Below are positions 25,772 through 39,100 of a stretch of DNA of 64,000 nucleotides, piece after piece. Below the pieces are notes generated by a model. That model ran no database searches, had not been told where the DNA came from, and saw nothing but the letters and a program-made list of their open reading frames with translations. The DNA is from Chionis minor (Eukaryota; Chordata; Aves; Charadriiformes; Chionididae), in contig VZSF01001886.1 in NCBI GenBank assembly GCA_013398295.1, positions 619,816 to 683,815 of the forward strand, read 5' to 3'. The stretch's first letter is position 1. Every line of letters starts with the position of its first letter. Both the position numbers and the translations under genes were made by a program.

Positions 25772-25826
25772 AGATGCCCGTTATCCGCTAGAGAAGCCCG
25801 TTACCCACTACAGATGCCGCCATCTG
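25772..25826. repeat. 20-bp minisatellite, part right of the CR1
   Basis: The sequence opens with AGATGCCCGTTATCC, which repeats the left unit, then a further unit GCTAGAGAAGCCCGTTACCC (25787-25806), then a decayed one (ACTACAGATGCCGCCATCTG, 25807-25826). Bases 25772-25792 are identical to 25112-25132 on the other side of the CR1. Confidence 0.82.
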
Positions 25827-28800
25827 CTCAAGCACGCCAGGACCAAAGGCTGGTCCTGCACAAGACCGTGGTCTTTCAAACGAAGGGTTTCCCGCAAGAA
25901 AGAGCCAGACTTCAGCCTTGACGACTGACTCGATATTCCCGTCAGAAGACGCTGGAAACTTGCATGTGGCTCCGACACTGAGATACTTTTTGAAGTTCAA
26001 AAGAGGATGAAATACAAGATTAGCTAATAGATAATTAGATAATAGATAATTAAGAATTAGCTACACGTGTAGCTAAAAAGGATGAGTCAGTGAGAAAATA
26101 GATGGTACTCAGCAAGGGTGCAACTATTTAATATATTATCTTAGTTGATCAGTGTGCCTGCATGAGTCATTTGCTTGGAGAAGGAGGGCGATTTCATATT
26201 GTTTTTGTACTTTTAATAGGCATTTTTATGGACGTCGTAGTTATAATAATGAGAGTACCTGACAATTAGTAATGAAATTATCCTCACTACGGTAAAATAT
26301 TTCACAGCATGTAAAATATTATTCCTAATACAAAGGCAGAAGTGAAGCACAAGGAAATGAAACCCAAGATTTTCATAAATGTTTGCAAAATAAATAGGCA
26401 TACATCAGTACAATCTCATAACTGTTTCCTCAGCTCAAAGACAAAACCAAAATTTGCAAACCATTTTTTAGACCAACAAAAATTACTTTTAGCTTATACA
26501 TGTCAGATGTTTATTTAAACTCTGTGAAGAGTAAGTAAATATTTTCCGCAGCCAAAACTAATCAGAAATTCCTATTATTATTTTTTACATACTACTTTTC
26601 TGAAATACATTTCCTAGTTAGTGTGGCTGATGCATATGAACAGACACGGATGTCCCTTTGAAAGAAAAAACCCTGTAATTAACAGAGGGGTTTTTGGCAG
26701 GGATAATTTTGTGACGTCTTCCTTTCTTCTTTTTTTCTCAAAACTTTTTCATTTAATGTATTTTATCAGAATGAAATGGTTTAATGAGCCGAGAATTACA
26801 GTTGATCCCAGCTGAACCAGATAGGGCTGCATTTCGAGGTACGTGGCTCCCATCAAGCTGCATTCACCTTTGCTGCGATTTAAACTTCATTCAGGCACAG
26901 CCTTGCTAAAAATACTGACAAGTAACTAATCAACTTCCATAAAATGGAATTTTACCTTCACAATAGGAAGCAGGAGTGGGAGGCAACCCAAAAGATTTGC
27001 CTATGCATTTCAAATTAGTCTGACCTATAAAAACGCAAACAGCAAGTGGTACTACCAAAATGTACTTCTGGTAGGGCTTTTTGGTTTTTTAATATTCAGT
27101 TTTTCCATGCCATCCCTTCCTCTCCTTGGAGGTAACCAGAGCCAAAGACGGCATAAAGGAAGGGCTGGTTCCCATCAGTTACACCTAAAAACTGCAAGCT
27201 CAAGCAAGGCTCTCTGGACCAAGAAAAGTTCAGTGTCCAGGAACCAGCCTTAGGTTTGAACACTCGATCTAAAGTAGCAGAGAAAACTGTGACAGACTTC
27301 CTTCCCTACAAACGGGAGCTGTAACTTCACATGTGCATTTCTAGCTCCAGTTCGTGAGCAGATGGACACAAAAATATTCAGCGCCCAGTGAGCAAAAGCC
27401 TGGGAAATCAGATCAAAACTGTTACCTAGATCTAGGAGACAGCAGAATGCTCCAGGGCAATCTGAAGATCATGTGGATGGAAATAATCAGATAGCGCTGG
27501 TCTTTGAAGACTTCGATTTGTCCTATTCTGGGTAATTAAAGCGCGAAGTCTAACTGAGGAAGCTGTAACCCCTGCTAGGAATCCCCCAGCTCCGCGCTCA
27601 GGGGGCAGCAAACGGGCCAGATGCTGCCGCTGAGCAGAAACTCAACCCAAGCCTGAACCATCAGGGGTCTTAATCAAGCTGCGCTCTTTGTACCATCTTC
27701 CCTGGCATGACGATACCTTCTGTACGTCAGGTGGAAAGGAAAGCAGCCTCTTTCTTTCTTTTCCACCCCATGTTTTACTTCATTTTAAGTGCTTCCTCTA
27801 GCATCTGTATTTGAAAACTGCAATGGAATATAACGCCGAAAATCTGGGAGCTCTGTATTTCCATCAGCCAGCTAATCTTTCCAAGGTAGTTTAAGTGGTG
27901 AATATCAATTCTTCTGTACCTATGTAAAACTTAGTATTTGTCACTTTCATTAATACTGCATTCTTCAGTCCTTCTGTTTCATCTCCAGACTGTAGGGGGA
28001 AAAAGTGCCATGGAGATTTCAGCCCTTATAAATCAACAAATTTGCCACGGTAAGCTGGTGCCAAGTTGCTCTCTTGCTGTCTAGTCAGAGCTCAAAAGAA
28101 ATCGGCAGGGAGCGGGACAGGGCATAAGTTCATTTTGCAAGAACACCACTTGTTTTTCACGGGAATTCAGGAATTAAGCAAAATTATTGATCTGATTTAG
28201 GAAGATACTCCTGACACATCAGGTTATTCTCCTCTTCAGACACTTCTTCAGCTCGGTAGGACAACACATTACTGGGTCCATACTCCACACCCAGCACTGC
28301 CGACCACACCAAGACTCCTTGGCTCCCCTCCCTGCTTTTCCAGGACAGACATAAAAACATTCGACACCTGCTACTTTTTATTCCTTGTCGTGTACTTCCT
28401 TAATTGCACAAAGAAATGACACCAACAACTCAAGTTCACTCAGTACTTGCTGAACTGGGAACACGCACCTTCAGTCACTGCACGAGTCATTGCCAAGTTC
28501 ACCTAAACTTCGAAAGGACTCGTCAAGATCCTTTCTTGCTCCCAGACACGGGATATGCAGAGGAGTATCAGCTCATCAGTGGGGAACAGGTAATGATGAG
28601 AGCTCGTTTGAGTCCAGGCATTGTTTCAAGACGCCTAGGTGAATTTCCTGAGCAGGGATGCCAATGCCACACCACTGTTGCTCAAAATAACTCCTGAAAT
28701 TTTATAATTGTTGCCGTTTGCTTCCAAGGGAAGAGTTGAAAAAGCCTGCCAGGGAGTTCTTTTTTTTTTTACAGCTAATCCTCCTACTGCTCCAAAAACT

Positions 28801-29470
28801 GAAACCTGCACCCGCAAGAGGAATAGCGACATGTGTTTGTATTTTGCTCACACTTATCACCAGCAATAATATATCCACCAAATGTGTCTGTCAAAGGCCC
28901 CTTTTCCCTTCCCTTTCTTTTCCTGTCATCCAATAATCATCACAGGAAACCGCCTGGGTAAACTTGATCTCACAGATCACCCTTGTACAGGAAGAAGCTA
29001 GCAACACGCCGAGGACGAGGGATCCATCTGCAGCGGCCGCAGGCGGCCAACCTCCTCCAGCCCCGCCACGCATCTGTCCTGCGGCTCCGCGACGGAAGGG
29101 AAGGACGTGGCAGCCCCTCGTCGCTGGGTGCCACCGAGCCCAGCTTTACACCTGCAGCCCTCTTCTGGATGAGAGCGCGGGCAAAGGGCCAGCTTGGCAG
29201 CACCTCCGGCGTCTCTCGAGGGACTGGCTGGAAGGAGGCGATTAGGCTCTCGTTCAGCTGGAGGAGGGAAATCTGGGGCAAGTCGCTTTGGAAAAGAAGC
29301 GTCTCGGCAGTGTGGAAAAGGCAACTTTTCTTGCATGAGGGAGGAAGGGCTGAGAGCCCGTGCTTCCAGCCAGACTTCCCATGCCGTCAGCTCGGACTCA
29401 CCTGCCACCTCCCTAGACCCACCGCAAGATTACCGTCATTATTACTATTTCTATTTCTTTTTTCACTTAC

Positions 29471-29647
29471 CCGAACCAGCTGCTGCGGAAAGGGTCCCCG
29501 GGAGTTTTCGGGCACATTGATGGGCGGGATGACCCAGTCTCGCTTTTGGCGCCGCAGGCCGTTGGCGCTCTGATGCTGGCGCCACGGGAGCAGCGTGTCA
29601 CTCTGCTGCTGCGCCAGTTCTCCGGGCACCACCTTCCTTCCTTTGGG
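29471..29647 (-). CDS. CDH4: CDH4 (R-cadherin) exon 4: end of prodomain, furin site, start of mature EC1
   Basis: This is the next coding exon of the same cadherin: 177 bases, 59 codons, phase 0 at both ends. The acceptor (tttccgaaacag) precedes CCCAAAGGAAGG, and the donor is CTGGTTCGG then gtaagt. The peptide runs from PKGRKVV through [10 protein letters not shown] to LRRQKR, then [13 protein letters not shown] and ends PQQLVR. RQKR (29540-29551) is the proprotein-convertase (furin) site. The mature protein begins at Asp (codon 29537-29539), and the next codon, TGG at 29534-29536, is Trp2, which swaps into the partner cadherin during trans adhesion in type I cadherins. INVPENS and QQLVR match CDH4 as I recall it; CDH2 has INLPENS and QELVR. 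The exon stops inside the first EC1 strand, and exon 5 should begin with Ile-Arg-Ser-Asp but is not in the window. The exon is GC-rich and lies in a CpG-rich stretch (about 28990-29650). No frameshift or missing key residue is seen. Confidence 0.96.
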
Positions 29648-32600
29648 CTGTTTCGGAAAGAAGAAAGCAGAACCAGTGAGTTTCTCCCTCGCTTCTTAGG
29701 ACTTCTCCCAACAGCGGCGCTTCCCTACATGCAAATGGTCACGTGCGCCCGTGAAAGTAATTGTTAACATGAGGGATTTCTGCATCACAAGGACATAACT
29801 GCTGCCACTTCATTCTCACAAATATATGGAGCTGTCACTCGCAAATCAAGATGCCTCCCAGAATATATCGTCTTCATTACACCGGCTGCAGGGAGCCATA
29901 CCGCCACACGGGAGTAAAGAAGTTTCTGCAAATTTCTAGTAAATGCAACCTACCAGAACACAATAAAAAAGGAGAAAATTCCTTTACAGCCCGTGCCATG
30001 GGCCCAGTTTTATAGTATGAAGTGACCCTGCTGGTTGGCACTGGCGGGGTTACGGTAACTTGCAGGCTGGGGTTCTGCAGCCGTATCCTGCCAAGCCCAG
30101 AAGCCAGAGCCAGCGGCAGAGCCAGCTCCAGGGCTCCAAAAGGTGAGTTAGTTCAACTTCTTAGTGCTTCATGAGGAACGACCTCTTTCAAAAAGCTGGA
30201 TTTTGAACACAAATCCCAAATACACGTCTCCCCACACAGCCTGGGAAGCATAACACATCTCAGTCAGTAAACAACTTGCATTATTTGGGGCTCTTTTGAA
30301 TCCTTCTTTCCAATTTTTTTTTTTTTTTTAAAAATACAGATTCTGCCCATAACAAACTTTGGGTTTGGTCACATTAAAATGCTGGGGCATTAAAGCAGAA
30401 ATGGTGGAACCATGGTTTGGACTTAAAAGAGCCTTGTTCATTTTTAGAAAATTTCTCCTTACAGAAAGATGGATCAACAAAACGTAGATTTGAAGAGGCT
30501 CTTCAGAGGGTACCCACTCCCAATACTTAAATATTCTGTGGCCTTCTAGGATTCCAGGCATGACTTCTGGCAAGTCTGCAGAAAAAGATCACTAACAAAG
30601 ACAAGATTTTTTTACTGTATGGTGACCTGCACTTCCACCAGAAAATGTTTAAACTTTCATAAATCCGAAAGACTGTAAGCCACATTCTCTTCATTTCAGG
30701 TCAGATCCAGTGGGAATACTAGTCTCTGATTTTTACAGTTTTCAGCTATGTCCCCAAAACTCAGAGCAACACAGGAAAAATCAGCAAAGTATTTTTTGAA
30801 GCTCCTGCAATTTTAAGTACTCTCATTTGTAGTCTTACTCCAAACGTACAAACTCAAACATCCTACGAACACTTGCAGCGGCAGCAATCCGCAGGCACTG
30901 ATTGCCGAGGGAATCGTCACTTCGGGGTGGTTTATAGTTCCATGTAAATCCACCTACTGGCACATCTCATTTCTTGGTCTGGATGCGCAACGAAGCCGGC
31001 AGTCGCCTCAAAACCACGCGCTATGTGAAAACTGAACGGCGTATGGGAGAGTGGCGGCTCCAAAGCCGCGCGGACCGTCTGGATGCCGAGAGCTGGGCAC
31101 GACAGCAGCAAGGGCACCACTCGCCCGGCTTGGGCACGGCTCCCACCTGCGCGGCCCGGGGAGGGCAGGCGTCCGCTGGCGGCACTGGCTGGAAGGATTG
31201 TGCAAAAACGCCGCTGTTTCTACTGCTGACCTTCAAAAAGCCAGTTCCAGAGCTGAATTTCTGCAGAACAAATGTGGTCTTTTTCAGCCACGCGCAGAGC
31301 CACGTTCCTCAAATCCCCTCTCACGCGAACTCACGCCACCACGGCCACCGCTGCCTTGTGTGTGCCCAAATGCTGCTTTGTGCACCCTCAACCTGCATCG
31401 TCACCGAGCTGCTGCAGGATGCCCGCACCGCCCTGCAAGAGTGACTCGGTGTTCTAAAAACACTCACTTTGGTGTGTAACGAACAAAGAAACAGCATCAC
31501 GGTGCGGCACTGGGAGACGTTTCTCGGGATGCTCGGGATACTGGTAGGTGCTGTTGAACTCACCCTTCCTATGGGAAGCAATATGCTGTATCTGATCATT
31601 TTTATTTAAAAAGGGTTTTATGACCAGAAAGGTATCTTTTCTGAACACTGATGAAAACAATGTTATCTAAAGAAGATACCCAGAAATGAATGTCAACATG
31701 AAATAGGACTACTAGACATCAGCTACTGAAAAGTAGATATCTCCCTTTTTTTTTTAATTGGCTTGCGATTCCCAAACGGGGATCCTCTGAGAGCAGGTAT
31801 TTGGATCAGTTTATATAATTGGCAAGTGAGCGTGGGGACAGATTACGAAAGGATGGTCAAATAATTTGTGCTCTGCTGAGTTTACACAGTGGAATGAGTC
31901 TGAACTAAAGACAGACTTGAGAATTAACACGAATCCCAGAGCTCCATGTATACTGAAATAATTAGTGTCAGCTCAGCATGGCAGTACCAGCCTTTTTAGT
32001 CTTTACGAAATATTTGCTGGCAGGTGACTAGACAGTGACTAGCTTCCTTGTCACTCTTGATGATGTTTTCCTACATTAGAATAAATCATCAACATGCCTC
32101 TGAGTTTGGTATGTAGAATTTCAAAAGTGTCTTGCAACAACAGTTTTGTTTTTTTTTTTAAAAAAACAACAGCTCCTTTTTATCTTCATTTATTGACGAT
32201 GCATTCTCATGACCTTAATTTCTCTGGTGTTGTTTAAATACGTTGTACATGTTTTCTGCTGTTTAAAAGCTGTGAGACAAATGCAGTAACAAAGTCTGGT
32301 GAGTACAAATGCCAGATCTATTCGCATCTCCGACTGCAACATCCAAGAACCTCTCTGGAATAACAGCAACAACGAACCGCGAGCCCCAGAAAACTCTCCT
32401 GTACTTTTGAGTTTGCAAGGATCTAAAGTTCAACTCAAAAGCAGAATGTGACACCAAATTAAATTAATTCTAAAATACAGCTTCCAGTTCCGTTGCTGCC
32501 GAATAACAGTTTTCACTGAGAAAACAACTGCTCCTTCTCTCCCGGCCGTACTGGCCATATGCTTTCCAGAATCTCAGGCAGAGATTTTCAAAAGATAAAA

Positions 32601-35600
32601 TATTCCTCTACCTTTTGCAGTGTTATCAGAACACAACCCGTCCGCAGGCCTTCTCGCAACCACATCGAGCACCTCTAACCCTACTGCTTTCGGGTCGCTT
32701 CCCTCCTCTTGCTTTTGGGAGGTGCCATCACCCCCTTATATATGGGAAGAGGATGACGGGCGTTCGCTGCAGAACAGCGAAGCCAGTCCACGAAACGCAT
32801 GCCCGGTGGAAAATTAAATCCCCCCTCCATTCTGAAAATTACACGGTGACATTTATAATTCCTTACAACAGGATGAAACACCAAACATGGAACGTGCGAG
32901 CGTGGTTTGTGGCAAAAGACAGGCCATTAAAACCAGATACAAAATAGTTGGATAATTTAGTAATTATGCCTGCTTATCACTTTAGGTCCACGATAAGCTA
33001 GAGAAACATAGCTGAACCGAAACAGATGAAAACCTTCAAGTTCAAGGCGAAAAAGTGATTACAAAGTGTGGGATGAAGAAAAACAACAGGAGAAAGGACC
33101 ATGCTGGGATGTAAATTTGTTATGAATTTGGATTCAGTATGATCTCATGCCTTAGTACTCATATTAGGGCAGAATTTTTCAGAACTCGCTAATGAAGTGA
33201 TGCAAACGCTTCACGCCGTGCTAGCTGCATGGTTTAAAGCCTGCATTCTGCAAACCTGGACCGTCACTTTGATCCGAGTCGTCCGGTGCCTCTTCCGATG
33301 GGCTCGTGGCCCATAACCGCAACGTGTGTACGCACAACGCCCACGGGGGTACATGTAACGCACCACCGCCTCTTCTGCTAAGAAAATGCTTCTTTCTCTG
33401 AAAAATGCAACTACAATATCGGCTGCGAGCAGCTGTAGGACAGAGGAGGAGTCTCTTGGAGACCATCCCCTCAGAGTTTTATCAGGAAGTCCGTTGATGG
33501 GCTGAGGACCACCTGCCCTACAATTGCCCTTGCCACTCTTCGGGGTTTTCTGGGGGGCTACCAGTCAAAGTCAATTAAAAATACACTGCAGTCAACTGGA
33601 AACCTTTGGCTGAGGTGACAGGTCAGGGTCTGACAAAGCAACGTGAGGCTGACGGAGGCGCAGTCTCGTCTGTGAGGACTGTGCAAAGACCTCTCTTCTC
33701 ACGGGTTCTCCGCAGAAGGTGTGGGGCTTTCTTGAAGCCCATGTCCGTCACTTCAGTGGCATCTTACGGGAGTAATTTCCAAGCCCTTCTCCGTCTAGCA
33801 CCGCATTTAATGGGGGTGAACACAACCTGCTGCATGGGGAAGAGGACACGTAGCTTAAACCCCTAGGGACTGTCAGACTTGGAAACCAAACAGATTTAGG
33901 GAACCTCACTCCAAACTGGCGAGGCTGCGTGGTGCTCCGACCGATTCCACTCCCGCCACGGTGTGGAGAGCCCGGGGAGATTCCGGGGCTGCCTTTAGCA
34001 CTGGTAGTCAACGAGAAGGCAGAACAGCCTCCTAGCTAGTGGCTGTCCATGAGCTCCTGCCGCCGCTGGTCCCTGGCTTCTCAGCCTTTTGTTTGCCATT
34101 ACACTTGGGCTAAACGCGACTCCAACTCACAAAAGAAGTTGAAAAATAATCCACTGAAAGAGCAGGACAGGCGGGATCGCTGTGGCCCCCCCAAGCCCAT
34201 CTCTCCTCGCGAAGAGAAGGCTGCGAGCCACTGACTTTTCACTAGTCCACAAATAAAACCAGTGAGTGTGAAGAAATACCAGCTTTCACCTTCCGCTACA
34301 CTTAGCAGTCGCCAGTCCCGCCAGCTGGCACGTCTCCCCTCCCAGCCAACCTGCCTTTGATATCCGTCAGCCTCTGGCTACAGAGACATCTGGAAGTTAT
34401 TATCCAGCAGAGCGTATCACAAACCCATTTACATAATATAATATCATATTTTGTGTTCCTGCTTAGCTGAACATTTTGGATCACTCTAATCTTTGGGTAA
34501 ATAAGCCGCCATTCTCTGCATATAAATAACAGTGCGTCTGAGGGTACGTTTGTTGGAGAGTATTAATTTTATGGGGCTGAACCCGCAGAACGGAATGCTC
34601 TAGATTCGGCACTAAAATATATTATCCTTGCTCTTGGAATAAAAAGTACCTGTGATCGGAGGAGAGGTAATAAGGCTTTTATTTCCCAAGTCTCAAAATT
34701 ATTTACGATGTAACCTGTGCTTTATTTATAAGCCAGTCTTATTATTTTTACAGGATATTTAACACTTCACACTAGACATTTCTGAGAAAAGAAATACTCC
34801 TTGGCTTGCTTTGTTTCTAGTGTCACTCCTAAGGTTTAACCGAGGGAACGTGTTTTTAATATATTTTTATCAATACAAGGGGATACAAAGCCACCTTTAG
34901 TCCATTGCTCAAACACACTTCCCTTCATCTCCTGTATCAACACACATTTTGAAAACTGGTACCGTTTTCTACCAAGGAAAAAAATCTATTTGAAAATATT
35001 TAATCTGAAGCATTTTTGCTTGTTTCCATGGCAGCTGCGGAAAGCACAGGAGAAAATGGTATTTACCAAACAGAAAATAAGACAATGAAAATATAGCTTA
35101 GTTCTTTAACAAAGGGAACAAGAGCGTGCTGCAAAATAAACATTTGCATGAATTCTGTTCTAAGGAGACAACATTTTGCTGACATCAGGGACGGCAGTGG
35201 AGGACGAATGAGCCCTTTTTTCCCAAAATGCACCATTTCCCCAGTTTTTGATCTTTTAGCACAGAGAGATATTTCATTTTGTGTTCTCACACAGTATAAT
35301 GAAAGGATTGCAGAACAAAAGGCAAATTTATTTATTTTAGAGTAATTGATTCTTTTCTATTTAGGTCATTGCTGAATTTGGCAAAGTTGGAGACAGGAAA
35401 AAACCACCAGTTTTAAGAAGATCAGACTTTTGATTTTAGACTTTCTCATAGTACAGTCGATCAATGCAAAGGTATTCCTTAGGAATCGCACAGGTAAGGA
35501 ATCCATAATTGGTTTTTCTCCTTATCTACCTGGCAGAAATCTGTTACGACTACCTATATTAGCTCTATTTACTAATAGTTGTAAGCTGTGGTAAATTTAA

Positions 35601-36141
35601 TCAAAGATAGCTTCGTGTCGCGTCCCATTACCATCACAGCATAAATTGCTATTCGTGAATGATTTGTGTCAAAGTGTGCTGAAAACTCGTGTTTTAGCAG
35701 CAAGATGTTCCAATGCACACAGTTCTTCAGCAGGGGCATTAAATTAATGTGTTTGCAGAGAAGCCACTAATTGACAATGAGACGTGATTTTGGCAGTAGA
35801 CTTCCACTTTAAAGATAATGAACAGTGTTCAGATACAGAGAAGAACCCCCTCTGCTCCTAAAACTATACTAATAATTTCTGGTATAAACAGGAGTCGAGG
35901 GAACCAATCCTGACAGGATATTTCAAGTGCCAAATCAAGCTGTTTGATCATCACAACTTACAAAAGCAAACAGTGGAATCTCAGTGCCTGTGACCTTTAT
36001 GAAATCTGGCTACGTACAGTCAGGAATGTTATGTTTGGTTAGGAACTCATTAAACAAAATTACCTCTCCATTTATAGAAACCATACAATTACAGTATAAA
36101 ACATTTTAATTAAATCAGCTAGTTAAGCAAAAATTCATTAC

Positions 36142-36157
36142 TTTTTTTTTTTTTTTT
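36142..36157. repeat. T16 homopolymer (A16 in CDH4 sense)
   Basis: This is an uninterrupted run of 16 T followed by CCACCAGCTAGCAG. No retroposon body is recognisable next to it. Confidence 0.8.
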
Positions 36158-39100
36158 CCACCAGCTAGCAGTGGGGCTGCATAGAGCAGTTCACATTAGA
36201 GTCAATTAGTAAGAAAAATTGTCAGATTTGGCAAGTGCATGAGCTTCCAGAACACACTGGCTGACAGGGAAGACAAAGTTTGACTAAAATCTAAGGGAGT
36301 TACTGCCCCCAGAGGAGGGGAAGGAGCCACGTGGAATGCGCACACGCGCCCTGGCCGTGCCAAATGCCTCCCTCTCCCAAGGAGCCTGTCTCAAAGCTCG
36401 TGCCCTGCTCCTCGGCAGCGGATACACGAGGCACGTGTGTAAATTGCAGGTTGTCAGGGATCTGCCTGGCTTTGCAGACTTTGGAAAATTTTATCCAATA
36501 TAGCTAATAAAACGTGATCAGTGTGACTGAGGAAGCACAAAGTACCTTGGCGTTGTAGGGCTGCAAAGCAAGAAAAAAGGTGAAGATGAATAACAGGTAA
36601 AAGCAGGAAATGTTTAAATCAGGAGAACACAACGTTCTGGTTGCAAGTCAGGCAGGAGAAGATGCTTCCTTTACGAGAGACGCAGCAGGGCCCTGAGTGG
36701 GCAGCTGTAATCAAACACTAAGTCTGGACTCCAGCGAGAAGAGACACCCACTAGCTCCCGGCAAAACCTGCAAAGTTGCCATAGAAAACTCGTATTTAAA
36801 ACAACAAATACAGGTTATTCTCTTTGATCAGAAAACCCAACAAGGGTAGCGGCCCCGGTGAGGACCTTGTAGACCCGGAGCGCAGCCAACACGCCTGCTC
36901 GTGCCCTGGGCCAGAACATGGGCTTTTGAGGTGGCCGCTGACCAGGCGACCCCCGCTGGGACAGAACGTGTTCATTTCCCAGTACAACTCAATTGAAATT
37001 CAGAAACCACCCGAACTCACCCACACCTTCTGTCTGCCGAAACGGTTGGTACGTTATCCCTGGTTTAGGGGGAAAGCTGGCAAGTCACCAGAGCACTTCA
37101 ACATGCTTTGGTGTTGCAGGAGCAGAATAAGGACACCTGCAGGTGACGCACGCGCACGGTCCTTCCTGGGCAGGCAGGAAATGCGAAAGGTGTCTCTGAG
37201 GTGAGGGAAGTTCTGGCTCGGTGGAGAGGCAGAGCTCTGCCAAAAGTTCGCTGCGGTACCTCACCGCACCGAGGATCACCGGCATCTCCTGGACTGCGCA
37301 CGGCTTTCAGGATTTCAAATGGTGCTCTTCCTCTTCTGTTCTCTGGAAGAATCACACACCAAAGCGGGCAGACCAGAAATCCATCTGCCTTTGGTGGAAA
37401 CTGTTATGATTCCCACAGGTTTCAAGCACCTGAGAAACTCTTCTTGTCATTGCCAGTCCGTGAATATTACAAGAGCCTTCAATGAACAGAAGAAGGTGAC
37501 ATCATCCCCACAGCACAGCTCCCAATGTACTTTTCTTTCTCTTTTTTAAGGCTTGAACATCTTATCCCAACATGAAAAGTTCTGATGAGGCTGTTTCCTT
37601 GTGAAGCTCCCCACATCAACTTGACCTTTACACACTGCCTTTGTAAGATCTAATCTCACCGTGCTGCTTAGGTAGGATTGTTTAAGAAACATCTAAATTA
37701 CTGTTGTACTCTACCTTCTAGTGTTTACAAAAGACACTTCTATCTTCAAGTTAATGTCATTCTCACAATTGGAAGAGGCCATACACAATGGCTTCAGAAC
37801 TACAAGTACTTCTCAAGAGCAAGGCTATTAAATTACAGAATACTACATACTTGTTACCTGTTCAGATACCTATAGGACAGGAATAAAGGTGGTAGATCTC
37901 GTCACATACTATAAAGTAATAACTGCTACTGCAGCTTGATATTAGCTCTCGTTCTACGCGTCTATTGTTGAGAAAAATGTATGAACTATCTGGGCTGGCA
38001 AACTGAGTTCTCCTACCCAGATAAAACTTGTAACAAACAATTTGAAAAATTGTTCCAAAACTCAGCCTACTACAATTGTTCTTCATCACAGAAAGAAACA
38101 GGAGCAAGTCTAACCCTTAACAAGCCTCTGAAAAAATTTTAATCTCATTTTACTTTTCTAAAGCCACGAGGTTCAAAAGATACATGAATTAAAATAATCA
38201 TAATGAATTAAATTTAACAATACTCCTTCTCTCCACAATGTTTGCAAGTAAAAAGATCACAAGAGATTTAAGAGATCACAAGCACCACTGCTACTTTAGC
38301 ACAAAGCAAAGTAATTCATTCTGGTACTTCACCCCGCGCCAGCGCGCGAGTTTGCCCTTTCAAGTCGTCCTTTGGTTATTTCAAGAGGCTCTTGAGAAAA
38401 GGCTGTTCTTCCTTTATTCCCCAATTCTGGAGTGCACCTAAGCAAATGCTTAAATTTCAACATGCGACCACATTCATCTTATCTCCATTTGCATGACGAA
38501 ACACAAGGGTGGGTTTAAACGCTTCGCTGGACGGAGACGGCGTTCCAATTCCCGGTCGGCCGTGGTGGGACCGGCATCCCACCGGGTGCCCCCGCTGTGC
38601 CGGTCTCGTGCCCGCCGCTCCTCTCGGTGCCAGGGCAGAGCGGGCACAGCGGCACCGCACCAGCCGTGTCCAGCCAGCCCAGACCCGGCCTCCGGAGCTG
38701 AGGAGGAACCGGAGCCCGTCTTCACTCTGAGCTTGGAACCTCCAAGCTGCCTCAGCCCCCCGGGGCGAAGAAAGGAGAGGTGGGCACTCACAGCCCCCAA
38801 AAAGTTTATTTTAATGGATGTGCCTGCACGGAGCAATTTTTGTCTTCACTCAAACTCCCGTTTTCACACAACTGTCCATGGATTACCAAAGCAACGAAGG
38901 GTTTTTTAGGAGATTCAGTCCAAAATATTTTTTGGAAGCGGCAGTCAGACTTCAGCAGTTGACAACAAAGAATATGAAACCGGAGGTCAAAGGCTTTGAT
39001 CTGGCAAGGGCAAGGCACACATCACAGGCAGGCAGTACCTGGCAGTCCCAGGGTTTTGTTTTATCAGAAAAATCTTATTTCCACGTAGGCAGTTCAATCC

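Larger units (their letters stand above)
1..29470 (-). other. CDH4: CDH4 intron 4 (5' part, runs off the window)
   Basis: Everything below exon 4 is downstream intron in the CDH4 sense, at least 29.5 kb. It starts with the gtaagt donor at 29465-29470. The expected exon 5 peptide (Ile-Arg-Ser-Asp-Lys-Asp and the following EC1 strands) is not present in any minus-strand frame, so exon 5 lies outside. Landmarks are the solo LTR (12052-12871), the CR1 with its host minisatellite (25067-25826), an N in a homopolymer stretch (17251), GC-rich patches near 4800-5440, 7360-7870, 14820-15100 and 15640-15940, and A-rich runs at 3241-3271 and 5482-5497. The remaining sequence is unique-looking intron without a recognisable gene. 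One possible cryptic exon (19267-19470) is reported as a finding. Confidence 0.85.

Noticed and set aside
1..29470. CDH4 exon 5 (Ile-Arg-Ser-Asp-Lys-Asp and the rest of EC1)
   Set aside because: I looked for its peptide in the minus-strand frames and did not find it. It must lie below the window.
28983..29573. 196-codon plus-strand frame overlapping CDH4 exon 4
   Set aside because: It is antisense to the true exon and lies in a GC-rich region. The cadherin reading on the other strand explains the conservation.
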